Assembly: GCA_003230435.1 (NCBI GenBank)
Contig: QIDW01000078.1
Location: 1 to 9,875 of the forward strand
DNA: 9,875 bases
Direction of reading: 5' to 3'
Source of the DNA: Acidimicrobiia bacterium
Lineage (GTDB): Bacteria; Actinomycetota; Acidimicrobiia; Spongiisociales; ZC4RG35
Part shown: positions 1 to 4,715 of the stretch, piece by piece
Layout of the letters: the number at the start of each line of letters is the position of its first letter
How positions within the stretch are numbered: position 1 is the first letter of the stretch
The notes under the pieces: generated by a model
What the model was told of the DNA's origin: nothing
Databases searched by the model: none
Seen by the model: the letters and a program-made list of their open reading frames with translations, nothing else
Made by a program: the position numbers and the translations under genes

Positions 1-885
1 ACCACGGTGATCATGAAGATCGACCTCGCCGGACCAAAACAACGCGGGCTGGCGATGGGGCTCAACGAAGCAGCCGGGTATATGGCCGTCTCCGTGACGG
101 CGCTGCTCACCGGGTACATCGCAGCACGGACCGGTCTGCGACCTGAACCGTTCTACCTGGGCATCGCTTACGCTGCACTTGGTCTCGGGTTGTCAACTCT
201 CGCGGTGCGCGAAACCCGTCATTACGCCGCCTACGAAGCAGCCAAACATAAAGCTGCCGGCGACGCACTCGACGAGGGTCTCTCCACGCGGGACGTGTTC
301 GTCCAAACCAGCTTTGCGGAGCCGTCTCTCTCATCGGCAAGCCAGGCGGGACTGGTCAACAACCTCAACGACGGAATGGCTTGGGGTTTGTTACCACTGT
401 TCTTCGCCGCAGCCGGTATCTCGGTGGGGCGCATCGGCGTGCTGGCTGCCATCTACCCGGCAGTGTGGGGTCTCGGACAGCTCCTCACCGGCGCCTGGTC
501 CGACCGCGTCGGGCGGAAACGTCTCATCGTGGCTGGTATGTGGATTCAGGCGCTGGCTATCGGGCTCATTGCCAGCGGTGAAGGGTTCGAGACCTGGGCG
601 GCGGCAATGGCCCTCCTCGGGGTCGGGACCGCCCTTGTCTACCCCACGCTCCTGGCCGCTGTCGGCGACGTTGCCCATCCTCGCTGGCGGGCCTCCGCTG
701 TCGGCGTCTACCGCTTGTGGCGCGATGCCGGGTTCGCGGTCGGGGCTCTCCTCACCGGCATCATCGCCGACCTCATCGATCCGCCCACCGCTATCTGGAC
801 GGTAGCCCTCCTCACCGCCGCCTCCGGCACCCTCGTCGCCTTCAGGATGCGAGAAACCCACCAGCCGCTGGCCCGCTCCCGATGA
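1..885 (+). CDS. MFS transporter, C-terminal part (5' end outside the window)
   Basis: Integral membrane transporter of the major facilitator superfamily; the substrate cannot be told from the sequence. The reading frame is open from base 1, so the start lies upstream, and it ends in TGA at 883-885. The visible part begins near the motif KIDLAGPKQRGLAMGLNEA and carries about eight hydrophobic segments, which I read as transmembrane helices 5 to 12. A long hydrophilic stretch (around residues 75-115) fits the central cytoplasmic loop. The sequence GAWSDRVGRKR is the conserved motif A of the loop between helices 8 and 9. It converges on merB with only 71 bases between the two stops, in which I see no clear terminator. 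The family call is secure; a role in metal or drug export is only suggested by the neighbourhood. Confidence 0.88.
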   Translation, partial: TTVIMKIDLAGPKQRGLAMGLNEAAGYMAVSVTALLTGYIAARTGLRPEPFYLGIAYAALGLGLSTLAVRETRHYAAYEAAKHKAAGDALDEGLSTRDVFVQTSFAEPSLSSASQAGLVNNLNDGMAWGLLPLFFAAAGISVGRIGVLAAIYPAVWGLGQLLTGAWSDRVGRKRLIVAGMWIQALAIGLIASGEGFETWAAAMALLGVGTALVYPTLLAAVGDVAHPRWRASAVGVYRLWRDAGFAVGALLTGIIADLIDPPTAIWTVALLTAASGTLVAFRMRETHQPLARSR

Positions 886-956
886 GGCCGGTCTCGCACC
901 ACTAAACCCCGGTCCACATGCACGGCCGTTCGCGCATGGAGGTAGCGGCCCCGGAG

Positions 957-1631
957 CTACTGCTGGGCGTGGATTGGGCCGAAGGTGAGCCGGCCAAGAT
1001 CGAACGCTTCTTCCATCGTGAGGAAGTAGACCTCGATGTCACGTCCGGAGAAGAACTGTTCGCCAGACTCGCGGCTGGTGAAGAAGTGCACCTGGTGACA
1101 GAACATCTTCCAGATGGTCTCGAGGTTGTCGGTCGCCCCTGATTCCGGGATCACGATGGAAACCACAGCTGTGGTCGGCTCGTAGGTTTGCACCCCGCTG
1201 GGAGATACCGAAACCCGGATTGGTTCGCCGTTTCTTGGATCGTCGGATTCGAGTTCGACGGCCTCTGTCATGATCGGCGCGATCAACATCGGGTCGAGGG
1301 CGCACCAGGTCGTGAGCTCATTTCCTTGTACCAGGAACTTGTGCGGGTGCCGGTTCAGCGAAAGACCCACTATGCCCCTGAGCGCGCCTTCTTCGTCTCG
1401 TTCACCCGCCATCTCAACGAATGCTCCTGCCACCTCCGATGTGATGCCAGCGCCGTCTGCCAGCCTTTCCACTTCTTCAGCCGGAATGGGTCGTCCCTCG
1501 GCGGCGAGTCTCCGGTAAAGCTCGATCAGAAGTCGCGACTCTTTTCGCCCGAAGTCGGGGGTGAAACCCACCGCCTGAAAGCGGTCCCAGATCGTCTTCG
1601 CAAGTTCGCTTGTCGTCGATAGATTGACCAT
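957..1631 (-). CDS. merB: Organomercurial lyase MerB
   Basis: Cytoplasmic enzyme that cleaves the carbon-mercury bond of organomercurials by protonolysis, releasing Hg(II) for MerA. The 224-residue product has the MerB signature: the catalytic Cys110 and Asp113 in WCALDPM, and Cys178 in FCHQVHFF, matching Cys96, Asp99 and Cys159 of the plasmid R831b enzyme. The N-terminal part (about residues 8-75) resembles the helical DNA-binding-like domain of MerB. The frame is open further upstream, but I chose the ATG at 1631. It has no Shine-Dalgarno sequence, yet it sits 7 bases after a good -10 box, as expected for a leaderless mRNA. It is divergent from a TetR regulator, which is the likely controller. 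It lies away from merA, separated by the small ArsR operon. Confidence 0.92.
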   Translation of the reverse strand: MVNLSTTSELAKTIWDRFQAVGFTPDFGRKESRLLIELYRRLAAEGRPIPAEEVERLADGAGITSEVAGAFVEMAGERDEEGALRGIVGLSLNRHPHKFLVQGNELTTWCALDPMLIAPIMTEAVELESDDPRNGEPIRVSVSPSGVQTYEPTTAVVSIVIPESGATDNLETIWKMFCHQVHFFTSRESGEQFFSGRDIEVYFLTMEEAFDLGRLTFGPIHAQQ

Positions 1632-1634
1632 GTG

Positions 1635-1652
1635 AGTGACACTAGTGTTACT
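1635..1652. promoter_or_regulatory. Candidate TetR operator overlapping the merB -10 box
   Basis: AGTGACACTAGTGTTACT is an 18-base palindrome with a single mismatched pair (1638/1649). It covers the -10 box of merB, so a bound dimer would block merB transcription. A weaker related palindrome, GTTAGTCTTAC, lies at 1669-1679 beside the -35 region. The adjacent, divergent TetR gene is the obvious candidate to bind here. Confidence 0.55.
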
Positions 1653-1667
1653 TAGATCAACTAGCAA
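1639..1667 (-). promoter_or_regulatory. Probable merB promoter, leaderless arrangement
   Basis: On the minus strand, TTGCTA (1667-1662) and TAGTGT (1644-1639) are separated by exactly 17 bases. Seven bases follow the -10 box before the merB ATG at 1631. This spacing puts transcription start at or next to the start codon. The absence of any ribosome binding site agrees with a leaderless transcript, common in actinobacteria. Confidence 0.55.
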
Positions 1668-1685
1668 GTTAGTCTTACTGCCCAC

Positions 1686-1694
1686 TGGTATACT
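1686..1694 (+). promoter_or_regulatory. Extended -10 promoter element of the TetR gene
   Basis: TGGTATACT is an extended -10 element (TGN followed by TATACT). I see no good -35 box at the usual spacing, which extended -10 promoters tolerate. It leaves an untranslated leader of about 45 bases before the ATG at 1747. Confidence 0.4.
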
Positions 1695-1746
1695 GGACGT
1701 GACGTACCAGTCGACATGATCGGCGACCGGCCGGCCGGAGGGAGAG

Positions 1747-2358
1747 ATGACCACCAGTAGAGCGCGCGAAGCGTTTCACACAGTCCGCAAGGAAGAGATC
1801 CTCGACGCCGCGATGGGTGTCTTTGTGCGCCACGGACCCGAAGTGTCCTTGCAGGAGATCGCGGAGGCCGTCGGGCTCACCAGAGGCGCGCTCTACCGTT
1901 ACTTCCCAAGCCGTGAGGAGCTGGTGCGTGAGTGTTTTGGTCGCTGCTTCGAGTCGACCAAGACGGCAATGGCCGAGTTGCTGGCGCAGTCGGGGTCACC
2001 AGTGCAGGCGCTGATGTCACTGGTTGAAATGAGTGCCCGCGCCTACCGGGAGGAGGGTGCGAGGGAAGGAATGATACTGAACCTGCAAGCCGTGCTGGCG
2101 ACGGCAACGCGCCAGCCGAACGCCGAAGCGCCCCCAACCGTCATCGACAAGAGTGTTGTCGATGCGGCGATCCGGCTCTCCCGTCAGGCCAGCGACGCCG
2201 GCGAGTTAAGCGAGGGGGTCGACCCGGCCGGTCTGGCGCTGCTCGTGGTCAGCGCACTCCAGGGCTTGCAGCTCCTCATAGCTATGTTCGACACCGAGAT
2301 CGATAGCGGCGCTGCCACGGACACGCTCCTCGCCACCATCGACGGCTTTCGGATCTAG
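1747..2358 (+). CDS. TetR family transcriptional regulator
   Basis: Predicted DNA-binding repressor of 203 residues, the usual TetR length. The helix-turn-helix lies at about residues 33-55 (SLQEIAEAVGLTRGALYRYF), followed by the typical PSREEL. The rest is a helical ligand-binding and dimerisation domain with no recognisable ligand motif. The ATG at 1747 has a purine-rich ribosome binding site (GGAGGGAG) a few bases upstream. It is divergent from merB with a palindrome between them, so control of merB and of itself is the simplest inference. TetR regulators are not the usual mercury sensors (MerR or ArsR types are), so the ligand could be an organomercurial or something unrelated. The family is certain, the target inferred. 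Confidence 0.9.
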   Translation: MTTSRAREAFHTVRKEEILDAAMGVFVRHGPEVSLQEIAEAVGLTRGALYRYFPSREELVRECFGRCFESTKTAMAELLAQSGSPVQALMSLVEMSARAYREEGAREGMILNLQAVLATATRQPNAEAPPTVIDKSVVDAAIRLSRQASDAGELSEGVDPAGLALLVVSALQGLQLLIAMFDTEIDSGAATDTLLATIDGFRI

Positions 2359-2385
2359 GGATTCACAAAGATTGAAAATTGCCTC

Positions 2386-2414
2386 TTGACAATGCATCGA
2401 GTTTGGTGGATACT
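2386..2414 (+). promoter_or_regulatory. Strong sigma-70-type promoter of the small-protein/ArsR operon
   Basis: A perfect TTGACA at 2386-2391 is followed after 17 bases by GATACT at 2409-2414. This is the best consensus promoter in the window. It begins 27 bases after the TetR stop and drives the gene starting at 2472. Confidence 0.75.
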
Positions 2415-2424
2415 TCGACTAATA

Positions 2425-2450
2425 CATCGATCAAACCGGATTGATCGATG
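2425..2450 (+). promoter_or_regulatory. Inverted repeat between promoter and start codon (candidate ArsR operator)
   Basis: CATCGATCAA (2425-2434) and TTGATCGATG (2441-2450) are perfect 10-base arms around a 6-base centre. Outer arms CTTCG (2413-2417) and CGAAG (2456-2460) add a second, slightly offset layer. The site starts just downstream of the -10 box and ends just before the ribosome binding site. That suits an operator for the ArsR protein encoded downstream; in RNA it would also fold as a hairpin. The match to published ArsR operators was not tested. Confidence 0.55.
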
Positions 2451-2471
2451 GTTTTCGAAGGAGAAGGAACA

Positions 2472-2714
2472 ATGGCTGAGGACACAATCACCGCATCCAA
2501 TGTTGAAGAGGTCTTCGCAGAGCTGAGTCAGGGCGAGAGACTCGATCTGCTGGAACGTCTGATTCATGGCGCCGAGAGATCCGAGGATGATGTGCTGAGC
2601 ATCGAGGAGCGTATCGAACGGTTGGAGCGAACGACCTGGGGCCACAGTTGTGGATGCCGGCGTGGGTCGGGACGTTCGGGTTCGAGTGGCCGGCGAGGCT
2701 GCGGCTGCAGTTAG
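2472..2714 (+). CDS. Small protein with helical N-terminus and Gly/Ser/Arg/Cys-rich tail
   Basis: An 80-residue protein of no family I recognise. Residues 1-53 are charged and probably helical. The tail (57-80) contains Cys60, Cys62, Cys77 and Cys79 as two Cys-Gly-Cys pairs in a Gly/Ser/Arg background. The ATG at 2472 is preferred over an in-frame upstream ATG (2448) because AAGGAGAAGG precedes it and the upstream ATG lies inside the inverted repeat. The segment EEVFAELSQGERLDLLERLI resembles DEAFKNLTGEERLAFVERLF in the N-terminus of the ArsR protein encoded next, so the two share a module. The tail could bind a soft metal, or it could be the core of a modified peptide (a Cys/Ser/Gly-rich core after a leader), but no modification enzyme is visible. 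Function unknown. Confidence 0.7.
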   Translation: MAEDTITASNVEEVFAELSQGERLDLLERLIHGAERSEDDVLSIEERIERLERTTWGHSCGCRRGSGRSGSSGRRGCGCS

Positions 2715-2728
2715 ATGATGATGGACTG

Positions 2729-2755
2729 GGGATCCTTCGATCGCCGAGGGATCCC
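2729..2755 (+). promoter_or_regulatory. Strong hairpin between the small-protein gene and arsR
   Basis: GGGATCCTTCG (2729-2739) pairs with CGAGGGATCCC (2745-2755), giving an 11-base stem with one G-U pair and a 5-base loop. No T tract follows. It may reduce read-through or stabilise the upstream mRNA, giving more small protein than regulator. Confidence 0.5.
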
Positions 2756-2773
2756 TCACCACCGGAGATACCG

Positions 2774-3328
2774 ATGAGCGAGCTGTCCGATACGCTGCTC
2801 AGCGGACTGATCGACGAGGCGTTCAAGAACCTGACCGGGGAAGAACGTCTCGCTTTCGTCGAGCGGCTATTCGCCAGAGTTCCCACCAAGAGCCAGGAAC
2901 GTCTCATACGCACCCTCGTCGGTGATCTTGCTGTGGAGCCGGGACGGCCTGGACCCAATTCTGACGTCGAACATCAGCTGCTGACTCTGCCCATGGGACC
3001 GGGACGCCGGGATCTCCCACCCCGCGACATCGGACCCTGGAGGACGTGCTGTCGCATGATGGCCGAAGTGGATCGCGCCTCACGGCTGGATGGACTCGAC
3101 GCCGATCGGCCGGCCCGCGTTTTCGGTGCGCTGGGCGATGAGACACGAGTCAGGATCATCAAACTGCTGTCCGAAGGCGAGGAGCGTGTAGACGACCTGA
3201 CCCGTACCCTCGACACACCTCAATCCACTGTCTCGCATCACCTGCGGGTGTTAAAAGAGGCGGGACTGGTACACGCCGAGAAAAGAGGTCGCAGCATCTA
3301 CTACTCCATCGCACCTTTGGAGGAGTAA
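2774..3328 (+). CDS. ArsR family regulator with long N-terminal extension
   Basis: Predicted metal- or redox-responsive repressor. The winged helix-turn-helix occupies the C-terminal part (about residues 112-180): RVFGALGDETRVRIIKLL, then TPQSTVSHHLRVLKEAGLV and the wing EKRGRSIYYS. ArsR proteins are usually about 100-120 residues; this one has 184. The extra N-terminus shares a module with the upstream 80-residue protein. A vicinal pair, Cys92-Cys93 in PWRTCCRMM, just before the winged-helix domain is the only visible candidate for metal or redox sensing; the classical ELCVCD motif is absent. The start at 2774 has GGAG six bases upstream; longer frames from 2648 lack such a site and overlap the previous gene. 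It is probably autoregulatory through the inverted repeat at 2425-2450. The target is not known. Confidence 0.85.
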   Translation: MSELSDTLLSGLIDEAFKNLTGEERLAFVERLFARVPTKSQERLIRTLVGDLAVEPGRPGPNSDVEHQLLTLPMGPGRRDLPPRDIGPWRTCCRMMAEVDRASRLDGLDADRPARVFGALGDETRVRIIKLLSEGEERVDDLTRTLDTPQSTVSHHLRVLKEAGLVHAEKRGRSIYYSIAPLEE

Positions 3329-3335
3329 TAGAGGT

Positions 3336-3357
3336 GGGGCGGTGTTGCCACCGCCCC
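3336..3357. terminator. Hairpin between converging operons
   Basis: GGGGCGGTG (3336-3344) and CACCGCCCC (3349-3357) form a perfect 9-base GC stem with a 4-base loop, seven bases after the ArsR stop. No T tract follows on either strand, so it is not a textbook intrinsic terminator. It sits where the ArsR operon and the minus-strand mer operon meet and probably limits both. Confidence 0.6.
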
Positions 3358-3463
3358 GAAAAACACTCGAGCAGTTTGGAGTCTTGCTCAGGACTTCATC
3401 TGGCAGCCGTTATCGCAGTGGGCTACGCGGGGGATCGTGAAACGCTTCATGTTCGTTACCTCC
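3349..3463 (-). repeat. Direct repeat copy 1 (peptide plus flank)
   Basis: Copy of the segment at 4317-4432 in the same orientation. It covers the ribosome binding site GGAGGT, the complete 20-codon peptide gene and about 40 bases beyond its stop. Only six of the 63 coding bases differ. Beyond the stop, similarity falls but continues with one single-base gap into sequence matching the start of the methyltransferase gene. Confidence 0.8.
3388..3450 (-). CDS. 20-residue Cys-containing peptide, copy 1
   Basis: The product is MKRFTIPRVAHCDNGCQ followed by Met-Lys-Ser. It has a very strong ribosome binding site, GGAAGGAGGTAACGAAC, immediately before the ATG at 3450. The frame is open for 27 codons further upstream to an ATG at 3531, but that start has no good ribosome binding site and the extension is not shared by copy 2. 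The peptide has Cys12 and Cys16 and a basic N-terminus (Lys2, Arg3, Arg8). It matches copy 2 at every residue except 18 and 19, while three of the six base changes are silent, which suggests the protein sequence is kept. It is 236 bases downstream of the methyltransferase and the last gene before the converging hairpin. No family recognised; a metal-binding peptide or modified-peptide precursor are possibilities. Confidence 0.6.
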   Translation of the reverse strand: MKRFTIPRVAHCDNGCQMKS

Positions 3464-3615
3464 TTCCAATGTCGTGGGTTGACTGTATTTCTGACGGAAA
3501 ACTCAATGACCCAGTTTATCACCTCATACATCCTGCTTCTCAGTTCCTAAATAGACTCGGGGGTGGTCGTCAACTGCTCCAGAACCCGCAAACCACCCAT
3601 TAATCGACCGGCCAG

Positions 3616-3666
3616 AAGAGCTCAGTCCGGCTCTGGATGCATCGCTGCTCCGCGCAGTGAGCTCTT
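3616..3666. repeat. Inverted repeat downstream of the methyltransferase gene
   Basis: AAGAGCTCA (3616-3624) and TGAGCTCTT (3658-3666) are perfect 9-base arms with a 33-base centre, about 20 bases past the methyltransferase stop. On the plus strand the right arm runs into TTTT. It may be a terminator or processing site between the methyltransferase and peptide copy 1. The rest of 3451-3686 holds nothing else that I can support. Confidence 0.35.
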
Positions 3667-3686
3667 TTCCCGAACGGCTTGGCCGA

Positions 3687-4334
3687 CTAGATAGGTCTTC
3701 TCGCGGATACGACGTACCAGTGCCAGTGCTTCTCACCGATACCTGACGGTCCGTCGAATTCCTCCTCGTCGATGTGTATCGGGTCGAAGTCTGTGAACAA
3801 CGAGGCAATCTGGATGCGGTCGGTCATTGCGATGTCAGGCTCAGATGCCCATGAGTCATTCTGACCGAAGAAGACACCAACGAACCATCCTCCATTTTTG
3901 ACCGCGCTGAGCGCCTTGCCGACTGATTGGTCGTGGTTGTCGCCGGCGAAGGGGATTGACAACGACGCGAACACGAGGTCAGCTTCGGGCAGGTCCGCCT
4001 CGTGGAACTTGGCGACCTCGGTAGTGAGTCTCGAGCTCTTCCCGGGAGAGACGCGCGAATCGAGGATTTCAATCACCCTCGGCTCGCCGTCGACGGCGTG
4101 AACCCACCAGCCACGCTCCAGCAACGCGAGGGTTTCGTTCCCGGCGCCGCATCCAAGATCGATGGCGAGACGTCCTGAGCCCTTCTGACCGTCGGTCAGT
4201 TTCAGGGCAGAGCCAAGGAACTTCATCGGGTCGCGTCCTCGGGTTCCCTCGGCGTATCGAGCCCAGACCGAACCGCCTATCTCGAGTGGATTGCTCACCT
4301 TTACAACGTATTTCGGCACCGGGCCGGAATACAT
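3687..4334 (-). CDS. Class I SAM-dependent methyltransferase
   Basis: Predicted soluble methyltransferase of 215 residues with a Rossmann-type SAM-binding fold. Motif I is LAIDLGCGAGNE (about residues 56-67, Asp59, Gly61, Gly63, Gly65). The acidic residue ending the second strand is Asp82 in AVDGEP. Motif II/III-like parts follow at EADLVFASLSIPF and NGGWFVGVFFG. The overall look is that of the small methyltransferases near the TehB and thiopurine methyltransferase groups; the substrate is unknown. The ATG at 4334 lacks an obvious ribosome binding site and lies 22 bases after the stop of peptide copy 2. It is last but one in the mer operon. A role in modifying the neighbouring Cys-containing peptide, or in metal or chalcogen methylation, is conjecture from position only. 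Confidence 0.82.
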   Translation of the reverse strand: MYSGPVPKYVVKVSNPLEIGGSVWARYAEGTRGRDPMKFLGSALKLTDGQKGSGRLAIDLGCGAGNETLALLERGWWVHAVDGEPRVIEILDSRVSPGKSSRLTTEVAKFHEADLPEADLVFASLSIPFAGDNHDQSVGKALSAVKNGGWFVGVFFGQNDSWASEPDIAMTDRIQIASLFTDFDPIHIDEEEFDGPSGIGEKHWHWYVVSARRPI

Positions 4335-4432
4335 TTGAGCACTTTTGACGTCTTACTCAGGACTGGGTTTGGCACCCGTTATCGCAGTGGGCTACACGGG
4401 GGATCGTGAAACGCTTCATGTTCGTCACCTCC
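4317..4432 (-). repeat. Direct repeat copy 2 (peptide plus methyltransferase start)
   Basis: Counterpart of 3349-3463, same orientation, about 970 bases apart. This copy spans the ribosome binding site shared with the end of the HMA-like gene, the 20-codon peptide and the first six codons of the methyltransferase. It is better integrated in the operon, so it is probably the parent copy. Confidence 0.8.
4357..4419 (-). CDS. 20-residue Cys-containing peptide, copy 2
   Basis: The product is MKRFTIPRVAHCDNGCQ followed by Thr-Gln-Ser. The ribosome binding site GGGGAGGTGACGAAC precedes the ATG, and its TGA is also the stop codon of the HMA-like gene, so translation of the two is probably coupled. 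The in-frame sequence upstream reaches a TAG within about ten codons, with no ATG, which fixes the start. Residues 1-17 are identical to copy 1; changes in CGC/CGT, GGC/GGG and CAG/CAA are silent. Cys12 and Cys16 (Cys-x3-Cys) with His11 and Asp13 could bind a thiophilic metal. The methyltransferase begins 22 bases after the stop. No homologue comes to mind; a gene caller would skip it because of its length. Confidence 0.65.
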   Translation of the reverse strand: MKRFTIPRVAHCDNGCQTQS

Positions 4433-4715
4433 CCTCGGATGTGCTAGCGGGCTTCGCTTGTGCTGGGAAACCCAACGATTCGAGTGTTTCGAGGATCGGC
4501 TCGAGGTCTAACTCCGATGTCGCCACGATGACTGCCTGACCGGTGTCGGCCGAGATGCTGGCGCTTCTGACACCTGGCCACCTTTCGAGCTCTTGCCGCA
4601 GGGCATCATCAGCCGCAACCACACAGCATCCGCTGCCCAAGAATGGGTGGTCTACCAGGTCCGGAAGAGACAGCGATACTGTCATTGCTGGCTCGTGGGT
4701 GACCGGGGCGCTCAT
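4425..4715 (-). CDS. HMA-like (MerP-like fold) protein with vicinal cysteines
   Basis: A 96-residue protein directly after merA. Its ATG (4715-4713) overlaps the merA TGA by ATGA, so translation is coupled; an upstream in-frame ATG at 4727 is less likely. From about residue 27 the pattern suits the heavy-metal-associated fold: strand GCCVVA, helix DDALRQELERWPGV, strand SASISAD, strand QAVIVAT, helix LEPILETLESLGF. The usual metal site GMTCxxC is replaced by GSGCC with Cys30-Cys31, which is odd for this family. Without a signal peptide it is probably cytoplasmic and may pass Hg(II) to MerA. Its stop lies inside the ribosome binding site of the next peptide gene. The fold assignment is by pattern, so moderately sure. 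Confidence 0.7.
   Translation of the reverse strand: MSAPVTHEPAMTVSLSLPDLVDHPFLGSGCCVVAADDALRQELERWPGVRSASISADTGQAVIVATSELDLEPILETLESLGFPAQAKPASTSEGR

Noticed and set aside
957..1754. Longer MerB starting at 1754
   Set aside because: The extra 41 residues would read through the promoter, palindrome and TetR leader and do not resemble MerB N-termini.
2648..2773. 42-residue upstream extension of the ArsR protein
   Set aside because: It overlaps the end of the 80-residue gene, contains the strong hairpin, and the start at 2774 has a proper ribosome binding site.
3388..3531. Longer 47-residue version of peptide copy 1 starting at 3531
   Set aside because: The upstream ATG lacks a good ribosome binding site, the extra 27 residues have no counterpart in copy 2, and both copies have their strong site right before the shorter start.
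3334..3603. Plus-strand open frame across the peptide copy 1 region
   Set aside because: It begins in the terminator hairpin, has no ribosome binding site and is antisense to the repeated peptide gene; the similarity to 4345-4539 in this strand only reflects the repeat.
4357..4419. Read-through of the peptide TGA stops as selenocysteine
   Set aside because: Sequences after the stop codons differ between the copies and do not conserve a protein frame, so the TGAs behave as ordinary stops.
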